64,000 nucleotides of DNA from positions 1-64,000 of the forward strand of contig DXEN01000041.1 in assembly GCA_019114945.1 (NCBI GenBank), in the 5' to 3' direction. The position numbers were made by a program, and so were the translations under genes. The notes beneath the pieces were generated by a model. The model made no database searches and was not told the origin of the DNA. It saw only the letters and a program-made list of their open reading frames with translations. The stretch's first letter is position 1. Every line of letters starts with the position of its first letter. Source of the stretch: Candidatus Parabacteroides intestinigallinarum (GTDB taxonomy: Bacteria > Bacteroidota > Bacteroidia > Bacteroidales > Tannerellaceae). Shown here one piece after another: positions 19,101 through 26,591 of this stretch.

Positions 19101-20727
19101 CCGAGGCGCTTCCGTAGTAGATGTCCGTTATCTTTCCCGTCAGCCTTGCCCGTGTGTCGTTGGCGAAGGGGTCCGTGCCTTCCCCTTCGGCGTCGAGCGA
19201 GGCGGCCAGCCAAAAGAGCGAGTCCCGTGGCAGGAAACGCGTCGGCGCCAGGCTGTCGACGCGCAAGGAGGCTTTGTAAGCGAGGCGGGTAGGGTCGAAA
19301 AAGGCGGTGAGGTCGATTCGCCCCGTATCGTCTTCCAGCGAGAGGTCGGCATGATACGCTTGTTGGGCAAGCGAGGCCTCGCCCGTCAGCCGCAGGCCCG
19401 TCGGGATGGCGAATCGCTCCCGCTGGGCGGCGGGGAGCATCGCCAGCAGGAAACTCAAATCCCCGCCCTCCGCGTCTAAACGTACCTCGCCGGTACGGCG
19501 CACGCTGTCCGCTACCGACTCCACCGCGCCGGTCAACCCGAGCCGGAGGGCGCCGGGCAGCGTCACGTCGCACCGCGAAAGGCTCATCGCGGATAGATTT
19601 CCCCGCAGGCCCGCGCGCAGCTGAAGCGGACGGTCCGGGTAGGCGGCCCGGAAGTCGGCGGGTAACGCGCCGGCGACGAGCATCAAGTCACCCTTGCCGA
19701 TGGAGGCGTCGAGCGAGGCCGTCATCTCTCCCGCCGAGGGTTCCTCCAGCGCGCTCCAGGGGATGGAGGCCGCGAGGCGCGCGTCGGAATGGCCCGTGCG
19801 GAGGCGCAATTCCGGGAGGTGTATCCGCGCCGTATCGGCGCGCACGTCTCCCTCCAACGCGGTAAGCGTCAATCCGGAGCGTTCCTCGGCGGAGAGCCCG
19901 CGGACGCGGGCGTTTATGTTCCGCCCTTGATAGAAGATGGAGTCGATGGCCGTATGGAACGCCGACAGACGGATATGCGCGGGGTCAAGCCCCGCGGCGG
20001 GCGCGGCGAAGTTCGCGTCGTAAGCGAGAGAGCTATTCTCCACCCGGAAAGAGCGTACCTTATATAATGCCTCTCCCAAATCGACAAACCCCCGCTCCAG
20101 CCCCGCCCGCTCGATGAAGGCGGTCAGGCGCAGGGAATCGGAGGGCATCTGCAGCGCGAACGCCACGTCGCGTAAGCGTATCTTCTCCAGCAGGAGCGCC
20201 CAGTTGACGGGGACGGACGCGCCGGTGTCGGCGCGCGCGGTCGTGTCGTCCAGCAGGAGCGTGATCGCCGTATCCGACAGGTCGATCTCGTTCAGCGTGG
20301 CGCGCTCGTTGGCCAGGTCGATATAATCCGCCTTGGCGTAAAGCCGCCCGAGGGTCCCCCGCAGCGTCATGCCTTCGAGCGACGAGCCCGTGTCGAGCCT
20401 CACGTCGCGCAAATCGACCGCCTCTACCAGCACTTGCCGGCGAAACAGGGGGCGCGCTTGCACGCGCACCGTCAGATCGCCCAGGCTCAGCAGCGTGTCG
20501 GCGGAAGCGCCCACTACCTCTATCCCCCGGACAGAGAGAGCCAGCGGAAACGAGAGACGGAGCCGCTGGATGCCGATACGCATCCCCGTGGCCCTCGACG
20601 CGTACGCCGCCGCCTCCCTCACCGCGAAATCCTGGAAGGAGGGAATATATAACAGGACGGCGAGCAATGATACCAACGATACAGGCACCAAGGCCGCTAT
20701 CCCAATCCATTTCAACCATCGCCTCAT
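16120..20727 (-). CDS. tamB: Translocation and assembly module protein TamB (DUF490)
   Basis: A 1,535-aa AsmA/TamB-type protein spanning the periplasm. It has one N-terminal transmembrane anchor (about residues 9-28: IGIAALVPVSLVSLLAVLLY), a long beta-rich repetitive body with many LxLxG strands, and the conserved C-terminal TamB domain (about 1,150-1,500). TamB-like proteins form a groove linking inner and outer membranes and work with a TamA partner; here that partner follows with a 4-bp overlap. A strong TACCTTTG promoter and a hairpin lie upstream. The coding sequence is visibly GC-rich compared with the SusC region. Confidence 0.9.
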   Translation of the reverse strand: MRRWLKWIGIAALVPVSLVSLLAVLLYIPSFQDFAVREAAAYASRATGMRIGIQRLRLSFPLALSVRGIEVVGASADTLLSLGDLTVRVQARPLFRRQVLVEAVDLRDVRLDTGSSLEGMTLRGTLGRLYAKADYIDLANERATLNEIDLSDTAITLLLDDTTARADTGASVPVNWALLLEKIRLRDVAFALQMPSDSLRLTAFIERAGLERGFVDLGEALYKVRSFRVENSSLAYDANFAAPAAGLDPAHIRLSAFHTAIDSIFYQGRNINARVRGLSAEERSGLTLTALEGDVRADTARIHLPELRLRTGHSDARLAASIPWSALEEPSAGEMTASLDASIGKGDLMLVAGALPADFRAAYPDRPLQLRAGLRGNLSAMSLSRCDVTLPGALRLGLTGAVESVADSVRRTGEVRLDAEGGDLSFLLAMLPAAQRERFAIPTGLRLTGEASLAQQAYHADLSLEDDTGRIDLTAFFDPTRLAYKASLRVDSLAPTRFLPRDSLFWLAASLDAEGEGTDPFANDTRARLTGKITDIYYGSASVSDVTVAGALEEHLLKLDLLSAYPLAEMDLSLNATLHANDVKAMLIADVENLDLRGLRLTPDTLATSFQLFAEAASDMDENNTLDVTLGNWELATSRGRFHPKTLILHAHTDADTTRVSFHAGDLGIVLTGNDCVHHLADHFTRVSSEIASQLERDSTVNLESLRPLLPELSLNVKAGKDNPIYNFLQAYYTEFESLALNAYTSPATGVRMDASLFDLARDTLLVDTIQARVYQDSLGLLYDARVVKNPYRKQMPFDARLDGQIRRGYVDARLSLRDGEGRTGLLLGVRADKVPDGIRFHLFPDEPVIAFQPFRLNPDNYVTYRSVKDIGADLRLTGKGGASLWIHSLEERAGMEEVHVELGHIDLGVLSEALSYLPAMEGILSADLQYAPSDTSFLVAADLNIDDLYYENERVGELLLNAIYLPLSQGSHQADAHLFRDGEEISAITALYQGASDEVTGDIDFLRFPLDMANPFIPDDMARMAGYLEGRLSVGGTSGRPKVDGSLRLDTASVYIGAVGSSFRFDDKRIQIQENRVLFDRYGIYAADQTPFLIDGEVDFSNLSRMTADLSLTADNVQLLNAKRTPESLVYGKLFVGLNSTVRGPLDALTMRGDLRLLGGTNITYVLKDSPLTVQDRMSGLVTFTSFADTVKRRMPRKPPLPMGGMDMLMTIRIDPAVQANVDLSSDQSNHVNLEGGGDLSFQYTPQGDMFLNGRYTLSGGTIKYSIPVIPLKEFNVAEGSFVQWTGDPMDPTLNLVATERVRTSVTPAGQSSPRLVNFDVGIELTQRLENLGLQFTLEAPEDLAMQEELTAKGAEERAKLAVSMLVTGMYLGGGSGGKVNLDMGDALTSFLQGEINNIAGNALKTVDISFGMETYDDNSDAGGGTRTDYSFRFAKRFYNDRIRVVLGGRISTGENINNGQAQPFIDNVSVEYRLDNSGSRYVKLFHNKNYESLLEGEITETGAGVVLRRKMMRLRELFNFKKTRVKPINEEEE

Positions 20728-20750
20728 CGAATCATTCCTTTTTTAAATAA

Positions 20751-20799
20751 GCTACCTTCGCGACCCCGCGAACGGGGTCTTACTATTCACAAAGGTAGC
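20751..20799 (-). promoter_or_regulatory. tamB promoter and nested hairpin in the 5' leader
   Basis: The minus strand carries TACCTTTG (20790-20797), a perfect -7 box, about 63 bp before the tamB ATG. The expected transcript start is followed by a perfect hairpin with 7-bp arms and a 4-nt loop (20762-20779, GACCCCG/CGGGGTC). An outer inverted pair (20751-20758 with 20792-20799, GCTACCTT/AAGGTAGC) overlaps the -7 box. The leader could therefore regulate translation or mark an operator. Confidence 0.5.
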
Positions 20800-20843
20800 A
20801 TCTTTCCGGAAGTATAGCGATAAAAAAGAGGAAATATAATCGG

Positions 20844-20893
20844 GGAAATCGCGCGGGGCGTTCGCTCAAATCATCCCAATATGCGCGATTTCC
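20844..20893. repeat. 11-bp inverted repeat between tamB and etfB
   Basis: GGAAATCGCGC (20844-20854) and its exact complement (20883-20893) are separated by 28 bp; a third half-copy GCGCGATTTT follows at 20895. It ends 13 bp before the -33 box of etfB, so it may be an operator for the etf operon or a structural repeat. Confidence 0.55.
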
Positions 20894-20905
20894 GGCGCGA
20901 TTTTC

Positions 20906-20935
20906 TTTGTCGTAACGAATGTTTGATTATTTTTG
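20906..20935 (+). promoter_or_regulatory. etfB-etfA-acyl-CoA dehydrogenase promoter
   Basis: TTTG (20906-20909), 18 nt, then TATTTTTG (20928-20935): a good match to the Bacteroidetes housekeeping promoter, 67 bp before the etfB ATG. Confidence 0.65.
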
Positions 20936-21002
20936 CGTCATAAAATATATTGATTAATAGAAGTATTATAACAATATCAAATCAAATATACCTATATCTA
21001 AC

Positions 21003-21908
21003 ATGAGTTTACGAATAATTGTTTTAGCGAAACAGGTTCCGGACACACGAAACGTTGGGAAAGACGCCATGAAGGCCGACGGCACGATCAACAGGGCCGC
21101 CTTGCCCGCGATATTCAATCCGGAGGACTTGAACGCGTTGGAGCAAGCGCTGCGCTTGAAAGACGCGCATCCCGGGACGACGGTCACGCTGCTGACCATG
21201 GGACCCGGAAGGGCGGCGGAAATTATCCGCGAGGGATTGTACCGCGGGGCGGATGGCGGTTATCTGCTGACCGACCGCGCTTTCGCGGGGGCTGACACGC
21301 TGGCCACATCCTACGCGCTGGCCATGGCCGTGCGAAAGATTCAGGATTATGATATCATCATCTGCGGACGACAAGCCATCGACGGCGACACGGCGCAGGT
21401 GGGTCCGCAGGTGGCGGAGAAGTTGGGATTGACGCAAATAACCTACGCCGAGGAGATTTTGGACGCGAACGAGGAGACGCGCCGCGTCACCGTAAAACGA
21501 CACATCGACGGCGGCGTGGAGACGGTGGAGGGGCCGCTGCCCATCGTAATCACCGTGAACGGCTCCGCCGCGCCTTGCCGGCCGCGCAACGCCAAGCTGG
21601 TGCAGAAATATAAATACGCGCTGGGCAAGCAAGAGCGCGCCGCGCTGCCCGCGTGCCACACGGACGGGACGCCCGCGCTCCGTTACCCCGAGCTGTATGA
21701 GAGCCGCCCCTACCTGAACATCGAGGAGTGGAGCGTGGCCGACGTGAACGCCGACCTGGCGCAGTGTGGCCTGAGCGGCTCGCCGACGAAAGTGAAGACG
21801 ATCGAGAACATCGTCTTCAAGGCGAAAGAGAGCAAAACGCTCTCCGGCTCGGACGCCGATGTTGAGAATTTGATTGTCGAACTGTTAGCGAACCACACGA
21901 TAGGATAG
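21003..21908 (+). CDS. etfB: Electron transfer flavoprotein subunit beta
   Basis: A 301-aa ETF beta subunit (FixA-like). With EtfA it takes electrons from acyl-CoA dehydrogenases and passes them to an electron carrier; beta binds AMP or, in bifurcating members, a second FAD. It begins with the family signature MSLRIIVLAKQVPDT. The segment CGRQAIDGDTAQVGPQVAE (about residues 121-139) is the nucleotide-binding loop. Length is somewhat above the common 250-265 aa, as in anaerobe ETFs. etfA follows after 5 bp and an acyl-CoA dehydrogenase after 2 more, a tight operon that defines its partner. Confidence 0.95.
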   Translation: MSLRIIVLAKQVPDTRNVGKDAMKADGTINRAALPAIFNPEDLNALEQALRLKDAHPGTTVTLLTMGPGRAAEIIREGLYRGADGGYLLTDRAFAGADTLATSYALAMAVRKIQDYDIIICGRQAIDGDTAQVGPQVAEKLGLTQITYAEEILDANEETRRVTVKRHIDGGVETVEGPLPIVITVNGSAAPCRPRNAKLVQKYKYALGKQERAALPACHTDGTPALRYPELYESRPYLNIEEWSVADVNADLAQCGLSGSPTKVKTIENIVFKAKESKTLSGSDADVENLIVELLANHTIG

Positions 21909-21913
21909 AAATC

Positions 21914-22933
21914 ATGAACAACGTATTTGTATATTGTGAGCTTGAAGGCGCGACAGTCGCCGACGTAAGCCTGGAGCTTCTGACGAAGGGCCGCAAACTG
22001 GCCAACCAATTGAACTGTCAGCTGGAAGCGATAGTCGCCGGCTCCGGCCTTGAGGGCGTGGAGAAGCAGATACTGCCTTACGGCGCCGACAGGGTGCATG
22101 TGTTCGACGCGGAAGGGTTGTTCCCCTACACCTCGCTGCCGCACGCCTCCATACTGGTCAACCTCTTCAAGGAGGAGAAGCCGCAAATCTGTTTGATGGG
22201 CGCCACCGTCATCGGGCGCGACCTCGGGCCGCGCGTCTCGTCGGCGCTGACGAGCGGCCTTACCGCCGATTGCACATCGCTCGAGATCGGCCCGCACGAG
22301 GATAAGAAGGCGGGCGTCACCTACGAGAACCTGCTGTACCAAATCCGCCCCGCGTTCGGCGGAAATATCGTAGCCACCATCATCAACCCGGAGCATCGCC
22401 CCCAGATGGCGACGGTGCGCGAGGGCGTGATGAAGAAGGAGATACTGGACGAGAATTACGCCGGCGAGGTGGTACGACACGATGTCGCGCGCTACGTACC
22501 TGAGACGGACTACGTGGTGAAGGTAATCGACCGCCACGTGGAGAAAGCGAAGCATAATTTGAAAGGAGCGCCCATCGTTATCGCCGGCGGCTACGGCATG
22601 GGCTCCAAGGAGAACTTCGACATGCTGTACGACCTCGCGAAAGAGCTGCACGCCGAGGTGGGCGCCAGCCGCGCCGCCGTCGACGCCGGATTCTGCGAGC
22701 ACGACCGTCAGATAGGGCAGACAGGCGTGACGGTGCGCCCGAAGCTCTATATCGCCTGCGGAATCTCCGGGCAGATACAACATATCGCCGGCATGCAGGA
22801 CGCGGGTATCATCATCTCCATCAACAACGACGCGAACGCGCCGATAAACACGATCGCCGACTACGTGATCAATGGCACCGTCGAGGAGGTTATACCGAAG
22901 ATGATTAAGTATTACAAGAAAAACAGCAAGTAA
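21914..22933 (+). CDS. etfA: Electron transfer flavoprotein subunit alpha
   Basis: A 339-aa ETF alpha subunit. The N-terminal half is the Rossmann-like ETF domain. The C-terminal third is the FAD-binding domain, with GGYGMGSKENF, VGASRAAVDAG, IACGISGQIQH and INNDANAPI, all characteristic. No N-terminal ferredoxin domain is present. It lies between etfB and the acyl-CoA dehydrogenase with gaps of 5 and 2 bp. The trio suggests a short-chain acyl-CoA or enoyl reduction step in an anaerobe, perhaps with electron bifurcation; that last point is inference. Confidence 0.95.
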   Translation: MNNVFVYCELEGATVADVSLELLTKGRKLANQLNCQLEAIVAGSGLEGVEKQILPYGADRVHVFDAEGLFPYTSLPHASILVNLFKEEKPQICLMGATVIGRDLGPRVSSALTSGLTADCTSLEIGPHEDKKAGVTYENLLYQIRPAFGGNIVATIINPEHRPQMATVREGVMKKEILDENYAGEVVRHDVARYVPETDYVVKVIDRHVEKAKHNLKGAPIVIAGGYGMGSKENFDMLYDLAKELHAEVGASRAAVDAGFCEHDRQIGQTGVTVRPKLYIACGISGQIQHIAGMQDAGIIISINNDANAPINTIADYVINGTVEEVIPKMIKYYKKNSK

Positions 22934-22935
22934 CT

Positions 22936-24645
22936 ATGGCCAATTTTTATACCGACATACCGGAACTCAAGTTTCACTTGAACAACCCGATGATGGAACG
23001 TATCTGCGAGCTCAAGGAGCGCGGGTACAGAGACAAGGACGAGTTCGATTACGCGCCGCGGGACCTCGACGACGCCCTCGACTCGTACGACAAAGTACTG
23101 GAGATAACCGGCGAGATTACAGCCGAGACGATAGCCCCCAACGCCGAGGGCGTCGACGCCGAGGGGCCCCGCTGCGCCAACGGACGCGTGGAATACGCCA
23201 GCGGCACGCGGCAGAACCTCGACGCCATGGTGAAGGCCGGATTGAACGGCATGACCATGCCCCGGCGCTTCGGCGGACTGAATTTCCCGATTACGCCCTA
23301 TACCATGTGCGCCGAGATTGTCGCCGCCGCCGACGCCGGCTTCGGCAACATCTGGTCGCTGCAAGACTGTATCGAGACCCTCTATGAGTTCGGCGACGCC
23401 GACCAGCACGCACGCTTCATCCCCCGCGTCTGCGCGGGCGAGACGATGTCGATGGACCTCACCGAGCCCGACGCCGGAAGCGACCTGCAAAGCGTGATGC
23501 TCAAAGCCACCTTCGACGAGGCCAATAACTGCTGGCGGCTGAACGGCGTGAAGCGATTCATCACCAACGGCGACGCCGACATCCACCTCGTCCTCGCGCG
23601 TTCCGAGGAAGGCACGCGCGACGGCCGCGGGCTCTCCATGTTCATCTACGACAAGCGCGACGGCGGCGTCAGCGTGCGGCGAATCGAGAACAAGCTGGGA
23701 ATCCACGGCTCGCCCACCTGCGAGCTCGTCTACAAGAACGCCCGCGCCGAGCTGTGCGGCGAGCGCAAACTCGGCCTTATCAAGTACGTGATGGCGCTCA
23801 TGAACGGCGCCCGCCTCGGCATCGCCGCGCAAAGCGTGGGCCTCAGCCAAGCCGCGTACAACGAAGGCCTCGCCTACGCCCGCGAGCGCAAGCAGTTCGG
23901 GAAGGAAATCATACAGTTCCCCGCCGTCTACGACATGCTCGCCACCATGAAAGCCAAGCTCGACGCCGGACGCGCGCTGCTCTATCAAACCGCGCGCTAC
24001 GTCGATATATACAAGGCGCTGGACGATATAGCCCGCGAGCGCAAGCTGACGCCCGAGGAACGCAAGGAACAGAAAACCTACGCCAAGCTGGCCGATTCGT
24101 TCACGCCCTTAGCGAAAGGAATGAACTCCGAGTACGCCAACCAGAACGCGTACGATTGCATACAGATTCACGGAGGTTCGGGCTTTATGATGGAGTACGC
24201 CTGCCAACGCATCTACCGCGACGCACGCATCACCTCCATCTACGAGGGAACGACGCAATTGCAGACCGTGGCGGCCATCCGCTACGTCACCAACGGCTCC
24301 TACCTGGCCACCATCCGCGAATTCGAGCGGGCCGCGTGGTCGCCCGAGCTGGAGCCGCTGAAGCCGCGCCTCGTGGCGATGGCCGATAAGTTCGAGGCCG
24401 CCACCGCCCACGTGAAGGAGACGCAAGACCAGGAAACGCTCGACCTCGCCGCGCGGCGACTGATGGAGATGGCGGCGGGCTGCGTGATGGCCCACCTGCT
24501 GTTGCAAGACGCGAGCCGCGCCCCCGAGCTGTTCGGACGCTCCGCCCGCGTATACCTCAACCTCGCCGAGGCCGAGGCGGCCAAGCACGCCGAGTTTATC
24601 GCCCGCCTGAGCGCCGCCGACCTGGCCGACTACCGCCAAGCCTAA
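22936..24645 (+). CDS. Acyl-CoA dehydrogenase family protein
   Basis: A 569-aa flavoenzyme, longer than classic 380-aa acyl-CoA dehydrogenases because of an N-terminal extension and an extra C-terminal helical domain (about 450-569), a form common in Bacteroidetes. FAD and substrate motifs are present: MDLTEPDAGSDLQ (about 174-186), GVKRFITNGDAD and QIHGGSGFMMEY. The Glu in IYEGTTQLQT occupies the catalytic base position seen in short-chain enzymes. It is the third gene of the etf operon, so ETF is its electron partner. The acyl substrate cannot be told from sequence. Downstream is a large palindrome. Confidence 0.92.
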   Translation: MANFYTDIPELKFHLNNPMMERICELKERGYRDKDEFDYAPRDLDDALDSYDKVLEITGEITAETIAPNAEGVDAEGPRCANGRVEYASGTRQNLDAMVKAGLNGMTMPRRFGGLNFPITPYTMCAEIVAAADAGFGNIWSLQDCIETLYEFGDADQHARFIPRVCAGETMSMDLTEPDAGSDLQSVMLKATFDEANNCWRLNGVKRFITNGDADIHLVLARSEEGTRDGRGLSMFIYDKRDGGVSVRRIENKLGIHGSPTCELVYKNARAELCGERKLGLIKYVMALMNGARLGIAAQSVGLSQAAYNEGLAYARERKQFGKEIIQFPAVYDMLATMKAKLDAGRALLYQTARYVDIYKALDDIARERKLTPEERKEQKTYAKLADSFTPLAKGMNSEYANQNAYDCIQIHGGSGFMMEYACQRIYRDARITSIYEGTTQLQTVAAIRYVTNGSYLATIREFERAAWSPELEPLKPRLVAMADKFEAATAHVKETQDQETLDLAARRLMEMAAGCVMAHLLLQDASRAPELFGRSARVYLNLAEAEAAKHAEFIARLSAADLADYRQA

Positions 24646-24696
24646 GCCCGCCGGCCGGGACGCGAGAACGAAGCGCGGACGTATCAAAAAAGGTAT

Positions 24697-24802
24697 TGGC
24701 ACGCGGATGACACGGATTAAGCAGATGAACGCGGATTCAATTTATTATAATCAATAAAAAGAATCCGCGTTTTTCTGTCTCATCAGTGTCATCCGCGTGC
24801 CA
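24697..24802. terminator. 106-bp composite palindrome after the etf operon
   Basis: Perfect 17-bp outer arms (24697-24713 with 24786-24802, TGGCACGCGGATGACAC) and perfect 10-bp inner arms (24729-24738 with 24761-24770, ACGCGGATTC) flank an AT-rich loop. The middle parts pair only partly. Position suggests a two-way terminator or mRNA 3' stabiliser; the size and inverted ends also resemble a small non-autonomous repeat element. Confidence 0.6.
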
Positions 24803-24869
24803 TTTCATAATAGAGGATATTTTCAAGCTTCGCGAAAAGAGACATTCATACAGACAGCCAAAATGGCGA

Positions 24870-25085
24870 GCGCGGCTCGCGATGGGCTGAAATAAGCTCA
24901 TTTTTATCCGTCGCGACTCGCGAAAGGGAAAAATGAGCCCGTTTCTGCCTATCGCGACTCGCGACGGGGCGAAATGACTGTCAAAATGACAATCGCGGCT
25001 CGCGATAGATTCCCTGCGTCTTTTTGGGGCTGGCGCGAATCGCGCTGGCCTTGCCGTGTCGCCCGGACGCTGGCGCGAATCGCGA
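24870..25085. repeat. Palindrome array B, 40-41-bp period
   Basis: Six palindromic 13-mers start at 24870, 24911, 24952, 24993, 25033 and 25073. The core is TCGCGRCTCGCGA in the first four and GCGCGAATCGCG in the last two. Around the second core, a further 10-bp inverted pair (24896-24905 with 24929-24938, GCTCATTTTT) makes a nested palindrome. Spacers are not unique CRISPR-like spacers and no cas genes are near. Confidence 0.88.
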
Positions 25086-25115
25086 CGGTTTTTTTATGAT
25101 AAATACGCGGTAAAG

Positions 25116-25146
25116 TTTGGAAATTCAATAGGAAGGCGTATCTTTA
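25116..25146 (+). promoter_or_regulatory. Promoter of the DUF6261-like gene
   Basis: TTTG (25116-25119), 19 nt, then TATCTTTA (25139-25146), 31 bp before the ATG at 25177. Confidence 0.55.
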
Positions 25147-25176
25147 CGATACAGTTTAATCTTTTAATTATATACT

Positions 25177-26025
25177 ATGCGAATAATTGATGATATCGTA
25201 AACGTAAAACGCGCCCGCGACGGCGAGCATTGGTTTTTGTATAACGGGTTGGCGGGGCTTCTGACGCAGGAGTTCTCCACGAAATACAACCTGGACGTGT
25301 TCTATAAGCCCTTCACGGCGGCTTTCGCCGATGAGGGGGCAAGCTACTCGGCGGTAACGAAGTCGGCCTCGACGGAGCTGGTGGCGGAGGCCGACAAGCG
25401 GCGCGACAACGGCTTGCGGCGGCTCGACCTGGGCGTACAGTACGCCTTGTATAGCGACGAGGCGGCGGTGAGCGAGGCGGCACGCCGTTGCATGGTGATC
25501 CTCGACAGGCACCGGGGAGCCTCCAACCTGTCGTATGCCGAGAACACGGCGGCTGTGGCGGACGTGGTGGAACAATTGCAGTCGGAAACGTATGCGGCAG
25601 ACATCGCCACACTGGGCCTGACCGACACGGTAGCGGCGCTGAAGCAGTTGAACGACACTTTCCAAGAGGCCTATATGAGCCGCATCCCCGAGCGATACGC
25701 GCGCTCGAACCGCGAGAGCATGCGCTCCGTGCGTACGCGCGTGGACGCCACCTTCGCCGACCTGGCCGACGCCATCAACGCCATCTACATCGTGGCCGCC
25801 TATCTGGAGCCCAACGCGGACAACGCCGCCGAGATAAAGGCGATGGCCGACGCCGTGAACGGAGCCATCTATCAGTTCCAGCTGACGCTGGCACGCCGCG
25901 GCGTAGGCAACTCGACCGGCTCGACGGACACCCCCGCCGACCCGACCGATCCCACGGAGCCCACCGAGCCTACCGACCCCGACGAGGGCGACACCGGCGA
26001 GACGGATTCGCCCGACAATATCTAA
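25177..26025 (+). CDS. DUF6261-like helical protein of unknown function
   Basis: A 282-aa protein with no signal peptide. Residues 1-245 are predicted mostly alpha-helical (for example AVSEAARRCMVILDRHRG and TVAALKQLNDTFQEAYMSRIPERYARSNRE) and match the pattern I know as DUF6261, a Bacteroidales-restricted family. The tail (about 250-282) is low complexity: repeated PTDPTEPTEPTDPDEGD, acidic and Pro/Thr-rich, probably disordered. It is followed 31 bp later by a small lipoprotein and may form a two-gene unit. Function unknown. Confidence 0.65.
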   Translation: MRIIDDIVNVKRARDGEHWFLYNGLAGLLTQEFSTKYNLDVFYKPFTAAFADEGASYSAVTKSASTELVAEADKRRDNGLRRLDLGVQYALYSDEAAVSEAARRCMVILDRHRGASNLSYAENTAAVADVVEQLQSETYAADIATLGLTDTVAALKQLNDTFQEAYMSRIPERYARSNRESMRSVRTRVDATFADLADAINAIYIVAAYLEPNADNAAEIKAMADAVNGAIYQFQLTLARRGVGNSTGSTDTPADPTDPTEPTEPTDPDEGDTGETDSPDNI

Positions 26026-26056
26026 ACGCCGTCAAGGAAAAAAGAGAGGAGGAATC

Positions 26057-26590
26057 ATGATACGAAAAGGATTTACAATCGCGGCATTGGCGCTCGCGCT
26101 GCTGACGGCGTGCGAGCGGGAGAAGACGCGGGTCGTCACGACGTTCGTCTCCGAGACCGAGGCGACATGGGCGGCTGACAGCGCCCGGGTAGAGCTGCGC
26201 GGTTTCACGCGGGCCGAGGAACTGCTTACGGAGCGCGGCCCGCTGCCGGAGGCCGTGCGCGCGCTTTTCCCCACTTACACGGAGGAGTATAAATACGAGT
26301 TGTACGCCGTGACGACCAGCATCGTCGAGCCGTTGGACAATCGCCTGGCGCTCGTCGTCGACGAGGAGGCGTCGCTCCTTGGCTACGAGGCCGACAACCT
26401 GGCTGGGCTGGCCGAGGGGAAGCGCGGCTGTTGGCTAAGCGGCGGAGCCACCGACGAGGGCAACACGTATAGCTGGCGCACCCATCTGCTGCACATTACC
26501 CGCGTGGTGAACGGCGAGGACGTGGACGTGTGGCTGCCGCTCAGTCCCTTCGGCTTATTGTATAGCTGCGAGGTCTATCGGGTAGAATAG
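26057..26590 (+). CDS. Hypothetical lipoprotein
   Basis: A 177-aa predicted lipoprotein: signal peptide MIRKGFTIAALALALLTAC with the lipid-accepting Cys19, followed by EREKTR. There is no recognisable domain. The mature part is acidic, and contains two Cys besides the lipidated one (GCWLSGG and YSCEVY) and several Trp residues. The stop lies 1 bp from the stop of the convergent MATE gene. It follows the DUF6261-like gene by 31 bp and is likely co-transcribed with it. Confidence 0.7.
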   Translation: MIRKGFTIAALALALLTACEREKTRVVTTFVSETEATWAADSARVELRGFTRAEELLTERGPLPEAVRALFPTYTEEYKYELYAVTTSIVEPLDNRLALVVDEEASLLGYEADNLAGLAEGKRGCWLSGGATDEGNTYSWRTHLLHITRVVNGEDVDVWLPLSPFGLLYSCEVYRVE

Positions 26591-26591
26591 C

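Larger units (their letters stand above)
24646..25176. other. 530-bp intergenic region with palindrome, repeat array and promoter
   Basis: No credible gene here. The stretch holds a composite palindrome (24697-24802), palindrome array B (24870-25085) and the promoter for the DUF6261-like gene (25116-25146). Confidence 0.8.

Noticed and set aside
24870-25085. Possible CRISPR array
   Set aside because: Repeated part is a 13-bp palindrome, the intervals are partly repetitive, and no cas genes are present.
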